From: Sycon ciliatum
Taxonomy: Eukaryota > Porifera > Calcarea > Leucosolenida > Sycettidae
Direction: 5' to 3'
Assembly: GCF_964019385.1 (NCBI RefSeq)
Contig: NC_088653.1
Coordinates: forward strand, 11,812,173 to 11,876,172
DNA: 64,000 nt
Part shown: positions 52,954-64,000 of the stretch, in pieces
How positions within the stretch are numbered: position 1 is the first letter of the stretch
Layout of the letters: every line of letters starts with the position of its first letter
The notes under the pieces: model-generated
What the model saw: only the letters and a program-made list of their open reading frames with translations
Database searches by the model: none
Told to the model about the DNA's origin: nothing
Translations under genes and position numbers: made by a program

Positions 52954-54970
52954 GTGGGCCCTTATGTAGGGGTGGGGTTGGGCGCGGTGCTCTCCCAAGC
53001 TGATTCTGAGGGCTGCGAACGGCCCGTGGCTTTTGCCAGTAGATCTCTTACCGACACGGAGCAGCGGTATGCGTCCACGAAGAGCGAGTTGCTCGGCATT
53101 GTTTGGGCCTTCCGGCACTTCAGGTGCTATTTGCTGGGTAGGCCATTTCTGGTGCGCACGGACCATCGCGCGTTGGAGCACTTGTCTCGGTTTAAGGATC
53201 CCCCTGCGATTATCGCGCGTTGGTTAGAGTTCCTCAGTGAGTTTGATTATGTTATGCAGTACCGTGCGGGGCGGTCCCATGCCAACGCCGATGGCCTATC
53301 CCGACTTCCTGGGAAGGCGTCTGCGGTGGCTTCTGTCTCTGCTAATACGGTGGCAGAGCATGTAGTACCCTCACCTTTGGTGCAGCGTCGCGGTTGGACG
53401 TTGCAGGACTGGCGCGACTGCCAGAGCAGAGACACGGATTTGTCTCAGTTAGCTACATTGCTCAGCGGTGATGAATCTGCTGAGGTCGCGGACTTGACAA
53501 GTGTCAGTCCTGCTTTCCGGTCTTACTGGCGAGGACGCCAGCGCATGTTCGTTCGGGAGGGGGTGGTGTGCAGAAAGTGGGAAGATCCATGCGTCTCTGT
53601 GCCACCCAGGACCCAGGTACTGGTTCCGGTGAACCAGAGGACTGCGGTTTTGTCTGAGTACCATGACCACGGGGGTCATTGGGGAGTACAACGCACGTAC
53701 GCGCAGTTATCGCTAAGGAAAGCTAAGGAAACTGGACGTCGAAGACTGGGTCGCAAGCTGTGAATCGTGTAGCCAGAGACGTAAGCCAGCGCAGAGAGGG
53801 CGAGGCGCCCCTCTGCAAGTAACATGGTGTGGCTACCCTTTCGAAAGGATTGCTATGGATCTTATTCCTAACCTGCCTGAAACTGTGAGAGGCAACAAAC
53901 ACATCTTAGTTATCGCAGATTATTTTACTAAATGGGTAGAGGCCTACCCACTACAGAGGATGGACGCCGAAACCATTGCCTCAGCATTTGCTAGCGAGTT
54001 TGTTGCACGCTATGGTGCGCCGGAAAGTATACATACAGATCAAGGCCGGAATTTTGACTCTGCTCTGTTCAAACAAGTGTGTAGCCTGTTGGGTATTAGA
54101 AAAACACGCACCACAGCGTATCATCCAGCCAGCGATGGTCTCGTGGAGCGTTTCAATCAGACGCTCGAGAAGGTCTTGTCACACTATGTGTCGGATCACC
54201 AGCGGGATTGGGACACACACTTGCCCGCCATATTGTTGGCGTACAGGGCCACGCCACAAACCAGTACAGGGTATACCCCGGCTTACCTGTTGTTTGGTAG
54301 AGAACTCTGTTTGCCACAGGATGTCGCCTACGGTTTACCCCGGGTCACGACGGCTCGGGCCGAGACAACTGCAGGATACGTCAAGGAGTTGCGACTTTCC
54401 CTGCAAGAAACACATGCGTTTGTGCGGGACAAACTGCGGGCGGTACATCGCCATCAAGCACATCTCCATGACGCGGGCGCAGTGCTCGTATCGTTCGAAG
54501 TCGGCGATTTGGTGTGGATGCTGGTGCCCGCCATCCCAGTTGGAACTTCAGCCAAATTTGCCAAACTTTGGCGCGGTCCGTTCGAAGTTATGACCAAGCT
54601 GTCGTCTGTCCTGTACAGGGTGCGGGACCCTGTCGGGAAACGTGGAGTCATGATAGTCCATGTAAACCGGCTGAAGAAGTGTCTAGTGCGTCCGCAACAC
54701 CTGCAACCAGTACCGGAGGAGGTCGAGCCCATGGGTGATTCCGGATGCAACCCCGCTAAAGTTCGACAACCTGAAGCGTACCAACCCGATGCCACAGACC
54801 TTCTGTACCGGGACGAGTGCGATAATGGCGAAACTTATGGTGGTGAGCCTGCCGTTATGGCACAAGCGCATGCTCCCATTCCTCAGCTGCCACCAGTAGT
54901 TCAGCTGCCACAAACGCCTTATGCCATGGCGCGGCCGCAAAGGAATCGTAGACCGCCGGCACGGTTCTGA
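52954..54970 (+). other. pol part: RNase H and integrase
   Basis: RNase H motifs include FASRSLTDTEQRYASTKSEL and RTDHRALEHL. The integrase zinc-type region (HDHGGHWGVQRTY) and the catalytic core (DYFTKWVEAYP, HTDQGRNF, YHPASDGLVERFNQ) follow. Broken as noted for the element. Confidence 0.85.
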
Positions 54971-55212
54971 TATTTCATGTTCTTAGAGAAGGTGCTGTGA
55001 ACTATTATAATAATCATGTGGCATTAGCAATTCCATAATTACCGTTCCTAAAACGAAAGTGTTAGTGAAATACGTTGGGTAGGTTTAAATTCCCTTCTTT
55101 CCCCTCCATTCATTGCTTGCGCTACGCGGACTCTCTGTACAGTCTTTTCCATTTGTTAGTTATTCCACCTTTGCAAAACACGAGGACGTGTCTTTTGCGA
55201 AGCCGGGGGAGA

Positions 55213-55845
55213 TGTCATATCCGGCAATGCTACAACTGTGACTTTTCCTACTCATGACTAGATGTATGTTATTATTATTGTTGGCCGCGAGCATCATGCA
55301 TGCAGAGCTGTCCTAACGACTACGTATCCCCTTACCTCTACATCTGTGTACTTGTTGTAATGTACTAGTAGTAGTATTGATCCACGCCGCCATCATCTTG
55401 CCTCTAGCTCTCCCCTGACAAATCAGTTGGTGACAGTGCGACATATTCATACCTGTCACCGTCGTTATGGTCTGGTGCGCATATACATGTACGTCCGTAC
55501 TAGTACTGAGTACTCTTAGTCCCGCTGATGACAACATAGGACCTCACCGTATAGCCGGTGCTATTGCTGTTGCACTGAACAATACATTAGCAGCGTAACT
55601 GCTTCTCAGCTGGCATTGTCGTTCGCTATTGCATTATAACCCGCGCTGATGTTTACTTCATGTTTTTAGCTAAGCTTACAATAGGAGGTGTTCGTAGCCG
55701 CTAGGGGCACTTCTCGTTTCTCCCTCTTCTTGTCCGGAGCAATAAACGTCCTTTAGGTTACGGTGACCTTTGTTGTGTGAGTGGTTGGGCAGTAGCCGTA
55801 TATTGCGGCTGAACGCTACTACTAGCGGGACACCCGGTTACGACA
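55213..55845 (+). repeat. 3' LTR (633 bp)
   Basis: Same length as the 5' LTR and no difference found by eye. Confidence 0.93.
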
Positions 55846-55970
55846 CATGCACGGAAGCAGCAGAGGGACACCGGTCTACGTATACCAGTGGTCTACCAGG
55901 TCTACCTGGTCTACCAAGGCCAAGGGCAAGGCCAAAAGGATCAACCGGACCAAACTATGTTACAGTACTA

Positions 55971-56078
55971 CAGTGTTGGCAACTGAAATCCGATCCCCCT
56001 AGCGTCTCGTACGAATCGCTAACGCGGCTAGCGCACCGCTAGGGCCAGCAGGGGTTCGGATTTCAGTTGCCAACACCG
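55971..56078. mobile_element. 108-bp palindromic TA-flanked MITE upstream of NLR B
   Basis: Counterpart of 33960-34067, same position relative to the gene. Confidence 0.8.
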
Positions 56079-56368
56079 TACAAAAGTCCAAGTACAAGCC
56101 GTTTTGGTCTGTGACCAAAACATTAGAATCATCATCAAGAGGCAAGACATCGTCTGAAAAGTCATTATTCAGGAAATGACTCAAGACAAACAGAGAGGTA
56201 GTCGCACTTAGTCTTTGCGCCATAGATCTATTCTAACGGCGATTCCGTGTTCAGCCTAAACAGAAGTCTTCCCTGGCCCGCAAACTATTTTGAGTTTGCT
56301 GGGCTAGGGGCTTTGCGACTGTCGTGTGCCCGCTGCCTTTCTCTAGTCACTCGATTGACCTCAGTGAA

Positions 56369-59300
56369 ATGGAGGAGAACAAAGGAAATATTGCTCCGAG
56401 TCGGACATCCAGCCATGGGCTATCTCCCGACGAAGAACCACGGTCGTGTTCCTCATCCCAGGCTCATCATTCCCCTGCCTCGGTGGATTGCCAAGCTGAT
56501 GATCCTGCATCGTCGTGCTCATCGACGCCGCGGACACGCGCAACGCCGGTATCGTTACCCGATGGTGTGAAGAGGTTAGCTGAGATGCTGAAGAAGCGCT
56601 ACGTAAGTGCTAAAGTACAGATTGGCAAGGGGATGTGTGTAAAACCGAATAGGCGAGCGCTGGATAAGATCTTTGTCAATGTGATTGTGATACCGCGCGA
56701 AGAACTGGCTTCACTGAACGAACAAACTTTCTTCGGTTCGCAAAGCGATGTGCAGAAGTTGAGCCATGTGTTCTCGCGAGTCGCGGACAAAGTGCAGCAC
56801 GTGCAACTGGCCAATATGTTTGACTTTGACGGGGAAGAACTTGATGAAGACGAATCAGTTCGTGTATTGGCTGTTGCATGTGCTGGCGCTGGCAAGACGA
56901 CCATATTCTTGTTGAAAGGTCCTATGGACTGGGCAAGAGGTCTGATCTGGCATGAGTTTGACATTGTGGGTGCATTGGCGCTCCGTGAACCCAGTGTTCG
57001 ACACGCAAGTGATATAGTTGAGCTGCTACGCTTGAGGCAGCTTGGCATTGTCCATCCGAAGGATCAAAATGAAATTGCATCCTACATCCATGCCAACCCG
57101 CGGCGTCTTTGTCTCGTATTCGATGGCTTAGATGAAACGGTTCTTGACGACTGTAGCGATTTTGTGCGTGGCATTATTTGCGGCAAGGAATTGAAAGGTG
57201 TTCGCTTGATTCTTACATCACGCCATTCGAAAGAAGTCATAAAACTGGCTCTCTCATGTCCATTTGACCGTCGCGTAGAAGTGCTGGGATTCACGAAGGA
57301 CAATGTGCACGAATACGTAAACAATGTCCTCCCGTGCGAGCCGGCCAGCAAATTGCTTGAACGCGTCAATTCTGATCCGAGTTTAGCGGCCATTATGCAA
57401 ACGCCTTTCTTCACGGAGTCGACCTGCGACGTTTTCCGTACTTATGGCTCTGTTCCTTCGTCACTGTTCGGCATCTTCACGTCTTTCATCCTGAGTATCG
57501 TTCGACAGAACACTGAGAGTTCGTATCCAGACTGGCCGTCCGTTCCTCGTATCTTGAAGGAGAGGATCCTGGAGTTGGGTCATTTTGCATTTCTGATGCT
57601 AGTTGGTAAGAAGGTGGTGTTCAGCGACCGTGACCTTGATGAACAGCAGGTGTCGAAGGAAAGTCGCTCACTTGGTCTTCTTGTGGCGTGCGAGTCACTG
57701 TCGTATCCATGCGTTGGTCAATGGCAGTTCAGCCATCTTTCGGTTCAAGAATGCCTTGCTTCCCAGTACATTGCAGCCACTGTTCCGGATGCGAGTAACG
57801 TTAAATTCCTCGTGAGGCAGGTGGGAGCTTTGACTGGTCACTTGAGCACTTTTTGGTGTCTGCTTGCATCACAACTGGTTGCAGACGCGAAGGAAGCCTT
57901 AATTGCAGCAATCCTCACTCAGCCTGTTTCGGACGAGCAGGATATTCGCAAGCTAATGGCATGTGAAAGTGTGACTCGTTTCCTTCGCTCTTCCGAGGAC
58001 GATCTTCTGCTGGTGACAGAGGTTCTGTGTGAACATCTCGACGATTCGGCCGTCCAGAGTCTGGCTGCTTGCCTTCTCACTGATCTACTAGCGGACGGTG
58101 TGAGTGTGTCTCAGGCTATTGAAGAAGTTCTTCCTCATTCTTTCGCTTCGTCATTGCAGGACTACGTTCGCGCTCTTCTGCGGCTGTGGCGGCGCAAAGT
58201 ACCCCGCGCTAGCATCAGAATGCTATCTACCGCCTTGAAACCTATCAATCCCTATGCATCAACCCGCCTTCTTGAGTATTTCCATTCCAGACCATCTACA
58301 TCCCTTGACTCCGACCAATTGGCCTTGCACTCGCAAGAAGAGAACTCAGTCATGACTACTTCGTTATCAGATTCAGTTTCGGTTGTGCACGAAATTCTCA
58401 CACCTGTTCGCCGTCAACTGCTGTTGCTTGCTTGCCGTGTGTATGCGCAGCCTGGAACGGATACAGGTGACGTGGCCAATGCTACACATTCACCCTCGCC
58501 TGCTCTAGAGGCAGCCTTCTCACACTATGGCTGCGACTTTAGCCATGTTTGCCTTTCGTCGGCGGATTGCTACCTTCTATCATCCGTGATTTCAGACCAT
58601 CACAAGTCTATCGGCCGCATCTCCCTTCGCGACTGCCAGCTAGACGATTGTGCATTTGAGCTACTGGCACCGGGACTTGTTCAGTGTCGTGGATTATCGG
58701 GAGTCGACCTTTCAATCAATGCACTAACAAATAATCTAGTGCCACTCATCTGTAACGTGATCCGCACAAACCGTTCGACTTTGCGCTCACTGCACATGTG
58801 TGATCTACAGATGTCCTCATCTGGGTACGCACAGTTTGTACCGACAATAGTTAGTTGTCAACGTATCAGCGAGCTGTCCATTGGTCATGTTCAGTGCCAG
58901 GATATCACCACCAATATTCTCATATGCCTGGTCATCCTGGCGTACTGCAAGCTGCTGAATGTCCCCTTTCTGCACTTTCGTATCAGCGATGAAGGTCTGT
59001 CCATGCTGTACCCCCTCTTGGTGTCACGGCCACGGTTATCACTGCGATTTCAGTTTGCAGGGCTATCATCATCGGGTGCATCAGTGATCAGGCGTGTTAT
59101 CACAGTGAACCATGGACACCTTGGCATGTTATCTCTGAATGGTCTGTCTAACATGCTCCTATTCACTCTGGCACCAAGCATAGTGTTGTGTAAAGCATTG
59201 CAAGCGCTGTCAGTGCAATCTGGCTCTCTCACTTCCGAGTCGCTTCCTGTGCTTGCTAGTATTCTACTATCATGCCCTCTTCTCCGTGCTCTTGGTGTCT

Positions 59301-59491
59301 GTGACAGTACTGTATTCCCTCTTGTGAACGACGAGGGGAGTATGTGTTTTGTCAGAGCTGTACGCAGGAGTGAGAAGTTGGAAATGCTATTCATGCCCCG
59401 TCAAGAGTTTGTGAATGATCACCTGGCCGGGCTGCTTACTAGTGTGGCTGCAGAAGTTGAGCATGACCTGCAGATTATGTACACTACTTGA
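56369..59491 (+). CDS. NACHT-LRR (NLR) receptor, copy B, intronless, 1040 aa
   Basis: Paralogue of the gene at 34357-37482, with the same start context and domain order. Walker A CAGAGKTT and Walker B LVFDGLDE are unchanged, so ATP binding should be kept. By eye about 30 substitutions separate the first 745 residues of the two proteins and about 65 the last 295, the LRR part. Many of the latter are non-conservative (for example DLQLSSSGYAQL against DLQMSSSGYAQF, VYDGTL against VQSGSL). The C-terminus also has a two-residue deletion near FRLENDDDEG and one residue added at the end. Both frames are open throughout, so both copies are probably under selection. Confidence 0.93.
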   Translation: MEENKGNIAPSRTSSHGLSPDEEPRSCSSSQAHHSPASVDCQADDPASSCSSTPRTRATPVSLPDGVKRLAEMLKKRYVSAKVQIGKGMCVKPNRRALDKIFVNVIVIPREELASLNEQTFFGSQSDVQKLSHVFSRVADKVQHVQLANMFDFDGEELDEDESVRVLAVACAGAGKTTIFLLKGPMDWARGLIWHEFDIVGALALREPSVRHASDIVELLRLRQLGIVHPKDQNEIASYIHANPRRLCLVFDGLDETVLDDCSDFVRGIICGKELKGVRLILTSRHSKEVIKLALSCPFDRRVEVLGFTKDNVHEYVNNVLPCEPASKLLERVNSDPSLAAIMQTPFFTESTCDVFRTYGSVPSSLFGIFTSFILSIVRQNTESSYPDWPSVPRILKERILELGHFAFLMLVGKKVVFSDRDLDEQQVSKESRSLGLLVACESLSYPCVGQWQFSHLSVQECLASQYIAATVPDASNVKFLVRQVGALTGHLSTFWCLLASQLVADAKEALIAAILTQPVSDEQDIRKLMACESVTRFLRSSEDDLLLVTEVLCEHLDDSAVQSLAACLLTDLLADGVSVSQAIEEVLPHSFASSLQDYVRALLRLWRRKVPRASIRMLSTALKPINPYASTRLLEYFHSRPSTSLDSDQLALHSQEENSVMTTSLSDSVSVVHEILTPVRRQLLLLACRVYAQPGTDTGDVANATHSPSPALEAAFSHYGCDFSHVCLSSADCYLLSSVISDHHKSIGRISLRDCQLDDCAFELLAPGLVQCRGLSGVDLSINALTNNLVPLICNVIRTNRSTLRSLHMCDLQMSSSGYAQFVPTIVSCQRISELSIGHVQCQDITTNILICLVILAYCKLLNVPFLHFRISDEGLSMLYPLLVSRPRLSLRFQFAGLSSSGASVIRRVITVNHGHLGMLSLNGLSNMLLFTLAPSIVLCKALQALSVQSGSLTSESLPVLASILLSCPLLRALGVCDSTVFPLVNDEGSMCFVRAVRRSEKLEMLFMPRQEFVNDHLAGLLTSVAAEVEHDLQIMYTT

Positions 59492-59495
59492 TCCC

Positions 59496-59580
59496 ATGCC
59501 AGCCCTACCCTACAGCCTGGTGGTGTGGAATGTAGACCATGCCAGCCCTACCCTACAGTCCGGTGATGTGGAATGTAGGC
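59496..59580. repeat. Two 46-bp direct repeats after NLR B
   Basis: Counterpart of 37499-37592. Confidence 0.85.
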
Positions 59581-59852
59581 TGTAGGAGCACACAGACTGC
59601 ACAGTATGTATATACATGTACATACTATACACTGAATGTACTGCATACACGTACATAGTACAGTATAGATAACACATGTTAGTCATCTCTCAGCATGTAG
59701 TATTGTCTGGAGTACAGTTATGTACGGCAACTTGTCCACCATATCTCCTTTGCCCAGGTGGCCTGCATCCCGTATGGCCCATTTTGTTCGTTTGCCGAGT
59801 CGCTCCTTGCGCACCCATATCTGGTATAGCTACCCAAGCCCCTTATCCAGCC

Positions 59853-59855
<3 letters not shown>

Positions 59856-59935
<80 letters not shown>

Positions 59936-59955
59936 CCTCTCTCTCTCTCTCTTGC
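59856..59955. repeat. (CT)n tract in unit B
   Basis: About 100 bp of CT with a short ATCT interruption. Confidence 0.95.
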
Positions 59956-60654
59956 TTACTGCCTCTCCATCTGCCCACCAAAGTCTTTCGTTTCTCTGTC
60001 ACCCCTATCCGTTTCCCAAGTACCGGTAGTACATATCTTCTCAAACCAACCTCGTCCGTCCCTTGTTGTCAGTGTGTAACTATGGCAGTCCCAAATCTTC
60101 AACAGTAGACACGGAGTGTATTGAAGATATACATGTAGAGGTGTTTGTACGCGTATGACGAGATCAGAAACTATCTACACTAGCAACACACTGAACACCA
60201 TACCTGGTTGAGTGCGCTTTTTCTTGCTTTTTTTTTAATTTCCTGCCGATGGCGGACCAATAGGCTTGTAGTGGTTGATTTTTCACTTGAGAATTTAATA
60301 CATGACGAACCGTTTTCTTTCACTCAAAACTGGTGATTATATTTACGAAACGGTTTTGATTGTCCTCTCATCTCCTGTGTACATCAGCCATGCATAGGAA
60401 CGGACGGTATTGCCTGGTGATATATGTAGCTTGAGTGTTAGTCGGTACAATAGGCTGACTAGAGGACTGGACAACCAAGCCTAGTCTGCTATGTGTATGT
60501 GCGTTGGGAGGGGAGGGTGCATGTGTGTGTGTGGGGGGGGGGGGGGGGGCTGCATGGGTGTATGTATGTGTGTGGGGTGCGGGGGGCAGTGAATGAAAAA
60601 TAGGGATTCATTGGCCAGAAAAAGCCACTTGAATTAGCTGAGTGGTGGATTCGC
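59956..60654. other. Unassigned stretch between NLR B and satellite
   Basis: Counterpart of 37846-38555; no gene. Contains a poly-G tract (60533-60549). Confidence 0.6.
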
Positions 60655-63040
60655 TGGCGCTGAACTTTACCGCGCTGTACTTTACCGCGCTTAATTGCTG
60701 GCGCTGTACTTTACCGCGCTGAGTCGCTGACGCTGTACTTTACCGAACTGTACTTCACCGCGTTGTACATTACCGCGCTGAGTCCCTGGCGCTGTACTTT
60801 AATATGCTGAGTCGCTGGCGCCGTACTTTACGGCGCTGCACTTTACCGCGCTGAGTCGCTGGCGCTGTACTTTACTGTGCTGTACTTTGCCGCGCTGAGT
60901 CGCTGGCGCCGTACTTTACCGCGCTGAGTCGCTGGCGCTGTACTTTACCGCGCTGAGTCGCTGGCGCTGTGCTTTACGGCGCTGTACTTTACCGTGCTGA
61001 GTCGCTGGCGCCGTACTTTACGGCGCTGCACTTTACCGCGCTGAGTCGCTGGCGCTGTACTTTACTGTGCTGTACTTTGCCGCGCTGAGTCGCTGGCGCT
61101 GTACTTTACCGCGCTGTACTTTACTGCGCTGAGTCCCTGGCGCTGTACTTTACCGCGCTGAGTCGTTGGCGCTGTACTTTACCGCGCTGTACTTTACCGA
61201 GCTGAGTCGCTGGCGCCGTAGTTTAGGGCGCTGTAATTTACCGCGCTGAGTCGTTGGCGCTGTACTTTGCCGCGCTGTACTTTACCGCGCTGAGTCCGTT
61301 GCTCTGTACTTTACCGCGCTGAGTTGCTGGCCGTGAACTTTACTGCGTTGAGTCGAGGGCGCTGTACTTTACCGGGCTGAGTCCCTGACGCTGCACTTTA
61401 CTGCGCTGAGTCGCTAGCGCTGTACTCTACCGCGCTGAGTCGCTTGCGCTGTGCTTTACCGCGCTGTACTTTACCGTGCTGAGTCGCTGGCGCCGTACTT
61501 CAAGGCGCTGCACTTTACCGCGCTGAGTCGCTGGCTCTGTACTTTACCGTGCTGCACTTTATCACTCTGAGTCGCTGGCGCTGTACTTTACCGCGCTGTA
61601 CTTTACCGCGCTGTACTTTACCGCGCTGTACTTTACCGCGCTGTACTGTACCGCGCTGAGTCGCTGGCGCCGTAGTTTAGGGCACTGTAATTTACCGCGC
61701 TGAGTCGTTGGCGCTTTACTTTGCCGCGCTGTACTTTACCGCGCTGAGTCCGTTGCTCTGTACTTACCGCGCTGAGTTGCTGGCGGTGAACTTTATCGCG
61801 CTGAGTCACTGGCACTGTACTTTACCGTGCTGTACTTTACCGCGCTGAGTCGCTGGCGCTGTACTTTACCGTGCTGAGTCGCTGGCGCCGTACTTCACGG
61901 CGCTGCACTTTACCGCGCTGAGTCGCTGGCGCTGTACTTTACCGCGCTGTACTTAATCGCGCTGAGTCGCTGGCTCTGTACTTTACCGCGCTGTACTTTA
62001 CCGCGCTGTAGTTTACCGCGCTGCACTTTACCACGCTGAGTCGCTGGCGCTGTACTTTAACGCGCTGAGTCGCTGGCGCTGTGCTTTACCGCGCTGAACT
62101 TTACCGTGCTGAGTCGCTGGCGCCGTACTTCACGGCGCTGCACTTTACCGCGCTGAGTCGCTGGCGCTGTACTTTACCGTGCTGTACTTTACCGCGCTGA
62201 GTCGCTGGCGCTGTACTTTACCGCGCTGAGTCGCTGGCGCATTGCTTTACCGCGCTGTACTTTAATGTGCTGAATCGCTGGCGCCGTACTTCACGGCGCT
62301 GCACTTTACCGCGCTGAGTCGCTGGTTTTGGACTTTACCGTGCTGCACTTTATCACTCTGAGTCGCTGGCGCTGTACTTTACCACGCTGTACTTTACCGC
62401 GCTGTACTTTACTGCGCTGTACTTTACCGCGCTGTACTGTACCGCGCTGAGTCGCTGGCGCCGTAGTTTAGGGCACTGTAATTTACCGCGCTGAGTCTTT
62501 GGCGTTTTACTGTGCCGCGCTGTACTTTACCGCACTGAGTCCGTTGCTCTGTACTTACCGTGCTGAGTTGCTGGCGGTGAACTTTATCGCGCTGAGTCAC
62601 TGGCGCTGTACTTTATCGCGCTGTACTTTACCGCGCTGAGTCGCTGGCGCCGTACTTTACGGCGCTGCACTTTACCGCGCTGATTCGCTGGCGCTGTACT
62701 TTACCGTGCTGTACTTTACCGCGCTGAGTCCCTGGCGCTGTACTTTACGCGCTGAGTCGCTGGCGCTGTGCTTTACCGCGCTGAACTCTGCCGCGCTGAG
62801 TCGCTGGCGCCGTACTTTACCGCGCTGCACTTTACCGCGCTGTACTTCACCGCGCTGTACTTTTTACCGCGCTGAGTCGCTGGCGCCATACTTGAGGGCG
62901 CTGTTCTTTACCGCGCTGAGTCGTTGCCCTGTACTTTACTGCGCTGAGTTGCTGGCGCTGTACTTTACCGCGCTGATAGTCGCGCCGCTGAAGAAGCTGG
63001 CGCTGATATGTATCGCACTGAAACGGCGGAGCTGAAATGG
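60655..63040. repeat. GCGCTG-type satellite, array B (2.4 kb)
   Basis: Same modules as 38562-43045. Start and end sequences match array A, but the middle is about 2.1 kb shorter. The GTTTAGGGC motif sits at 61226, 61680 and 62471, so the 849/571 rhythm is not kept. Confidence 0.95.
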
Positions 63041-63214
63041 CAAGACCCCTGGCAATGGTCCAGGTGGTCTGGCCATGGTTGGACTAACCTTTTGAACATG
63101 AATACGTCGTGATTACTGCTAAGGAGACCGTGTGTGCCCGCCATGTCAAACACGAAATAGGATAGGTCCGGACCAATCAAAAACTACTTTCCCTGATATG
63201 GGCGTGTACGTGTG

Positions 63215-63525
63215 TGTATGGGGGAGTGGGGATTGCGGTGTCAGAGTGTATTTGTGTGTGTGGATGGGGGGGGGGGGGAGGGGATGCGGTGCGTGAGTGT
63301 ATTTGTGTGTGTGAAGGGGGGGGGGGGAGGGGATGCGGTGCGTGAGTGTATTTGTGTGTGTGAAGGGGGGGGGGGGAATTGCGGTGCGTGAGTGTATTTG
63401 TGTGGGTGAAGGGGGGGGGGGGGATTGCGGTGCGTGAGTGTATTTGTTTGGGTGTGGATGGGGGGGGGGGGGGGGAATTGCGGTGGGTGATTGTATTTAT
63501 GTGTGTGTGTTGGGGGGGGGGGGGT
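63215..63525. repeat. Poly-G minisatellite at the right edge of unit B
   Basis: Six units of the same type as 43215-43583. Confidence 0.92.
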
Positions 63526-64000
63526 ACATATGTAGTGGGTAGCCGAGTAGTCGGATGGAGGCACACACAGAAGAAGACTGACTAATATTATGATCTCCGG
63601 CTCAATCTGCCTGGAGGGACTCTGAACGGAATATAACTGCTCCGGCTCAATCTGCCAGGAGGGACTCTGTTCTGTTCTGCTCTAAACTAAACTGATCTTT
63701 GGTAGAGCAGATAGGGCTTATATAGCATAGACAGCATATACATGGCAAGGGGAGAAATAGTAGTGCAAGGAGAAGACGTACAAGGAGATAACGTGAAAGG
63801 AATAGGTAGGAGGAAGAATGGACCTAAGTAGCGAGCAACCATTAGGTGACAGGAATGCAATCTAACAGTATGAAGGAAACTAATGTGAATGGCAGGCAGG
63901 GTAATTGGGCGTGAAGGTTACTAAGAGGACAGCGGTTGGAAAAGCCATTTGACTGTGTGCGAGGTAGGACATGGATTCTGGGAAGACATCTGGCAGAAGA
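63526..64000. other. Right end of the window, unassigned
   Basis: Leaves the duplication. CTCCGGCTCAATCTGCC with GGAGGGACTCTG is directly repeated (63595-63624, 63640-63669). No gene recognised. Confidence 0.5.

Larger units (their letters stand above)
50087..55845 (+). mobile_element. Ty3/gypsy LTR retrotransposon, young but broken
   Basis: Bounded by two 633-bp LTRs (TGTCATATCC...TACGACA) and a CATG target duplication (50083-50086, 55846-55849). A primer-binding-type sequence starting TTTGGCGC follows the first LTR. A purine-rich tract precedes the second. Parts seen are an unidentified leader frame, a gag-like frame, RNase H, and integrase with an HHCC-type region. Not all pol parts are present and there are at least two breaks. 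The LTRs look identical by eye and unit A keeps the empty site, so it inserted recently, after the segmental duplication. Confidence 0.93.

Overview
This window is eukaryotic and almost certainly from an animal. It holds two intronless NACHT-LRR receptor genes, CR1/Jockey-group LINEs, Penelope-like retroelement pieces, a Ty3/gypsy LTR element, a Crypton-like recombinase relic, many TA- and 8-bp-target MITEs, and kilobases of tandem repeats. No bacterial operon, Shine-Dalgarno site or CRISPR array is present. NLR expansions with this transposon mix are known in sponges, cnidarians, sea urchins and lancelets; the sequence alone does not choose among them. Apart from the two NLR genes and a transposon-borne frame of 396 aa, I see no convincing intact protein gene.

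Layout. (1) 419-3193: a 228-bp tandem array in which every monomer carries a complete hammerhead ribozyme on the minus strand. (2) 3250-15045: a broken LINE, MITEs, a Penelope-like piece with GIY-YIG motifs, nested hAT-like non-autonomous elements with 8-bp target duplications, and a second, reverse LINE piece. (3) 15755-22385: a 6.6-kb DNA transposon with long terminal inverted repeats, a broken P/THAP9-like transposase, a second unidentified protein, and two further hammerhead-bearing insertions. (4) 22386-31853: microsatellites, minisatellites, inverted-repeat elements, another hammerhead locus (28.0 kb), a chromodomain relic and a Crypton-like relic. (5) 31858-43583 and 47812-63527: two copies of one segmental duplication, each ordered as 46-bp minisatellite, reverse Penelope-like piece, NLR gene, CT tract, GCGCTG-type satellite and poly-G minisatellite. 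They are separated by poly-G minisatellites and MITEs. The second copy was later interrupted by a young LTR retrotransposon whose empty site survives in the first copy.

The most interesting signal is a hammerhead theme: twelve ribozymes in the 228-bp array, complete ones at 18315-18359 and 28043-28088, and a degenerate inverted pair at 16185-16219 and 16400-16434. They sit in a window that also has Penelope-like element fragments. This fits a family of small self-cleaving, probably circular-RNA-forming retroelements (metazoan retrozyme-like) that may depend on Penelope-like machinery. In the diverged first monomer, stem II changes on both sides and keeps its pairing. The second strong signal is the NLR pair: the NACHT halves are nearly identical while the LRR halves differ several-fold more.
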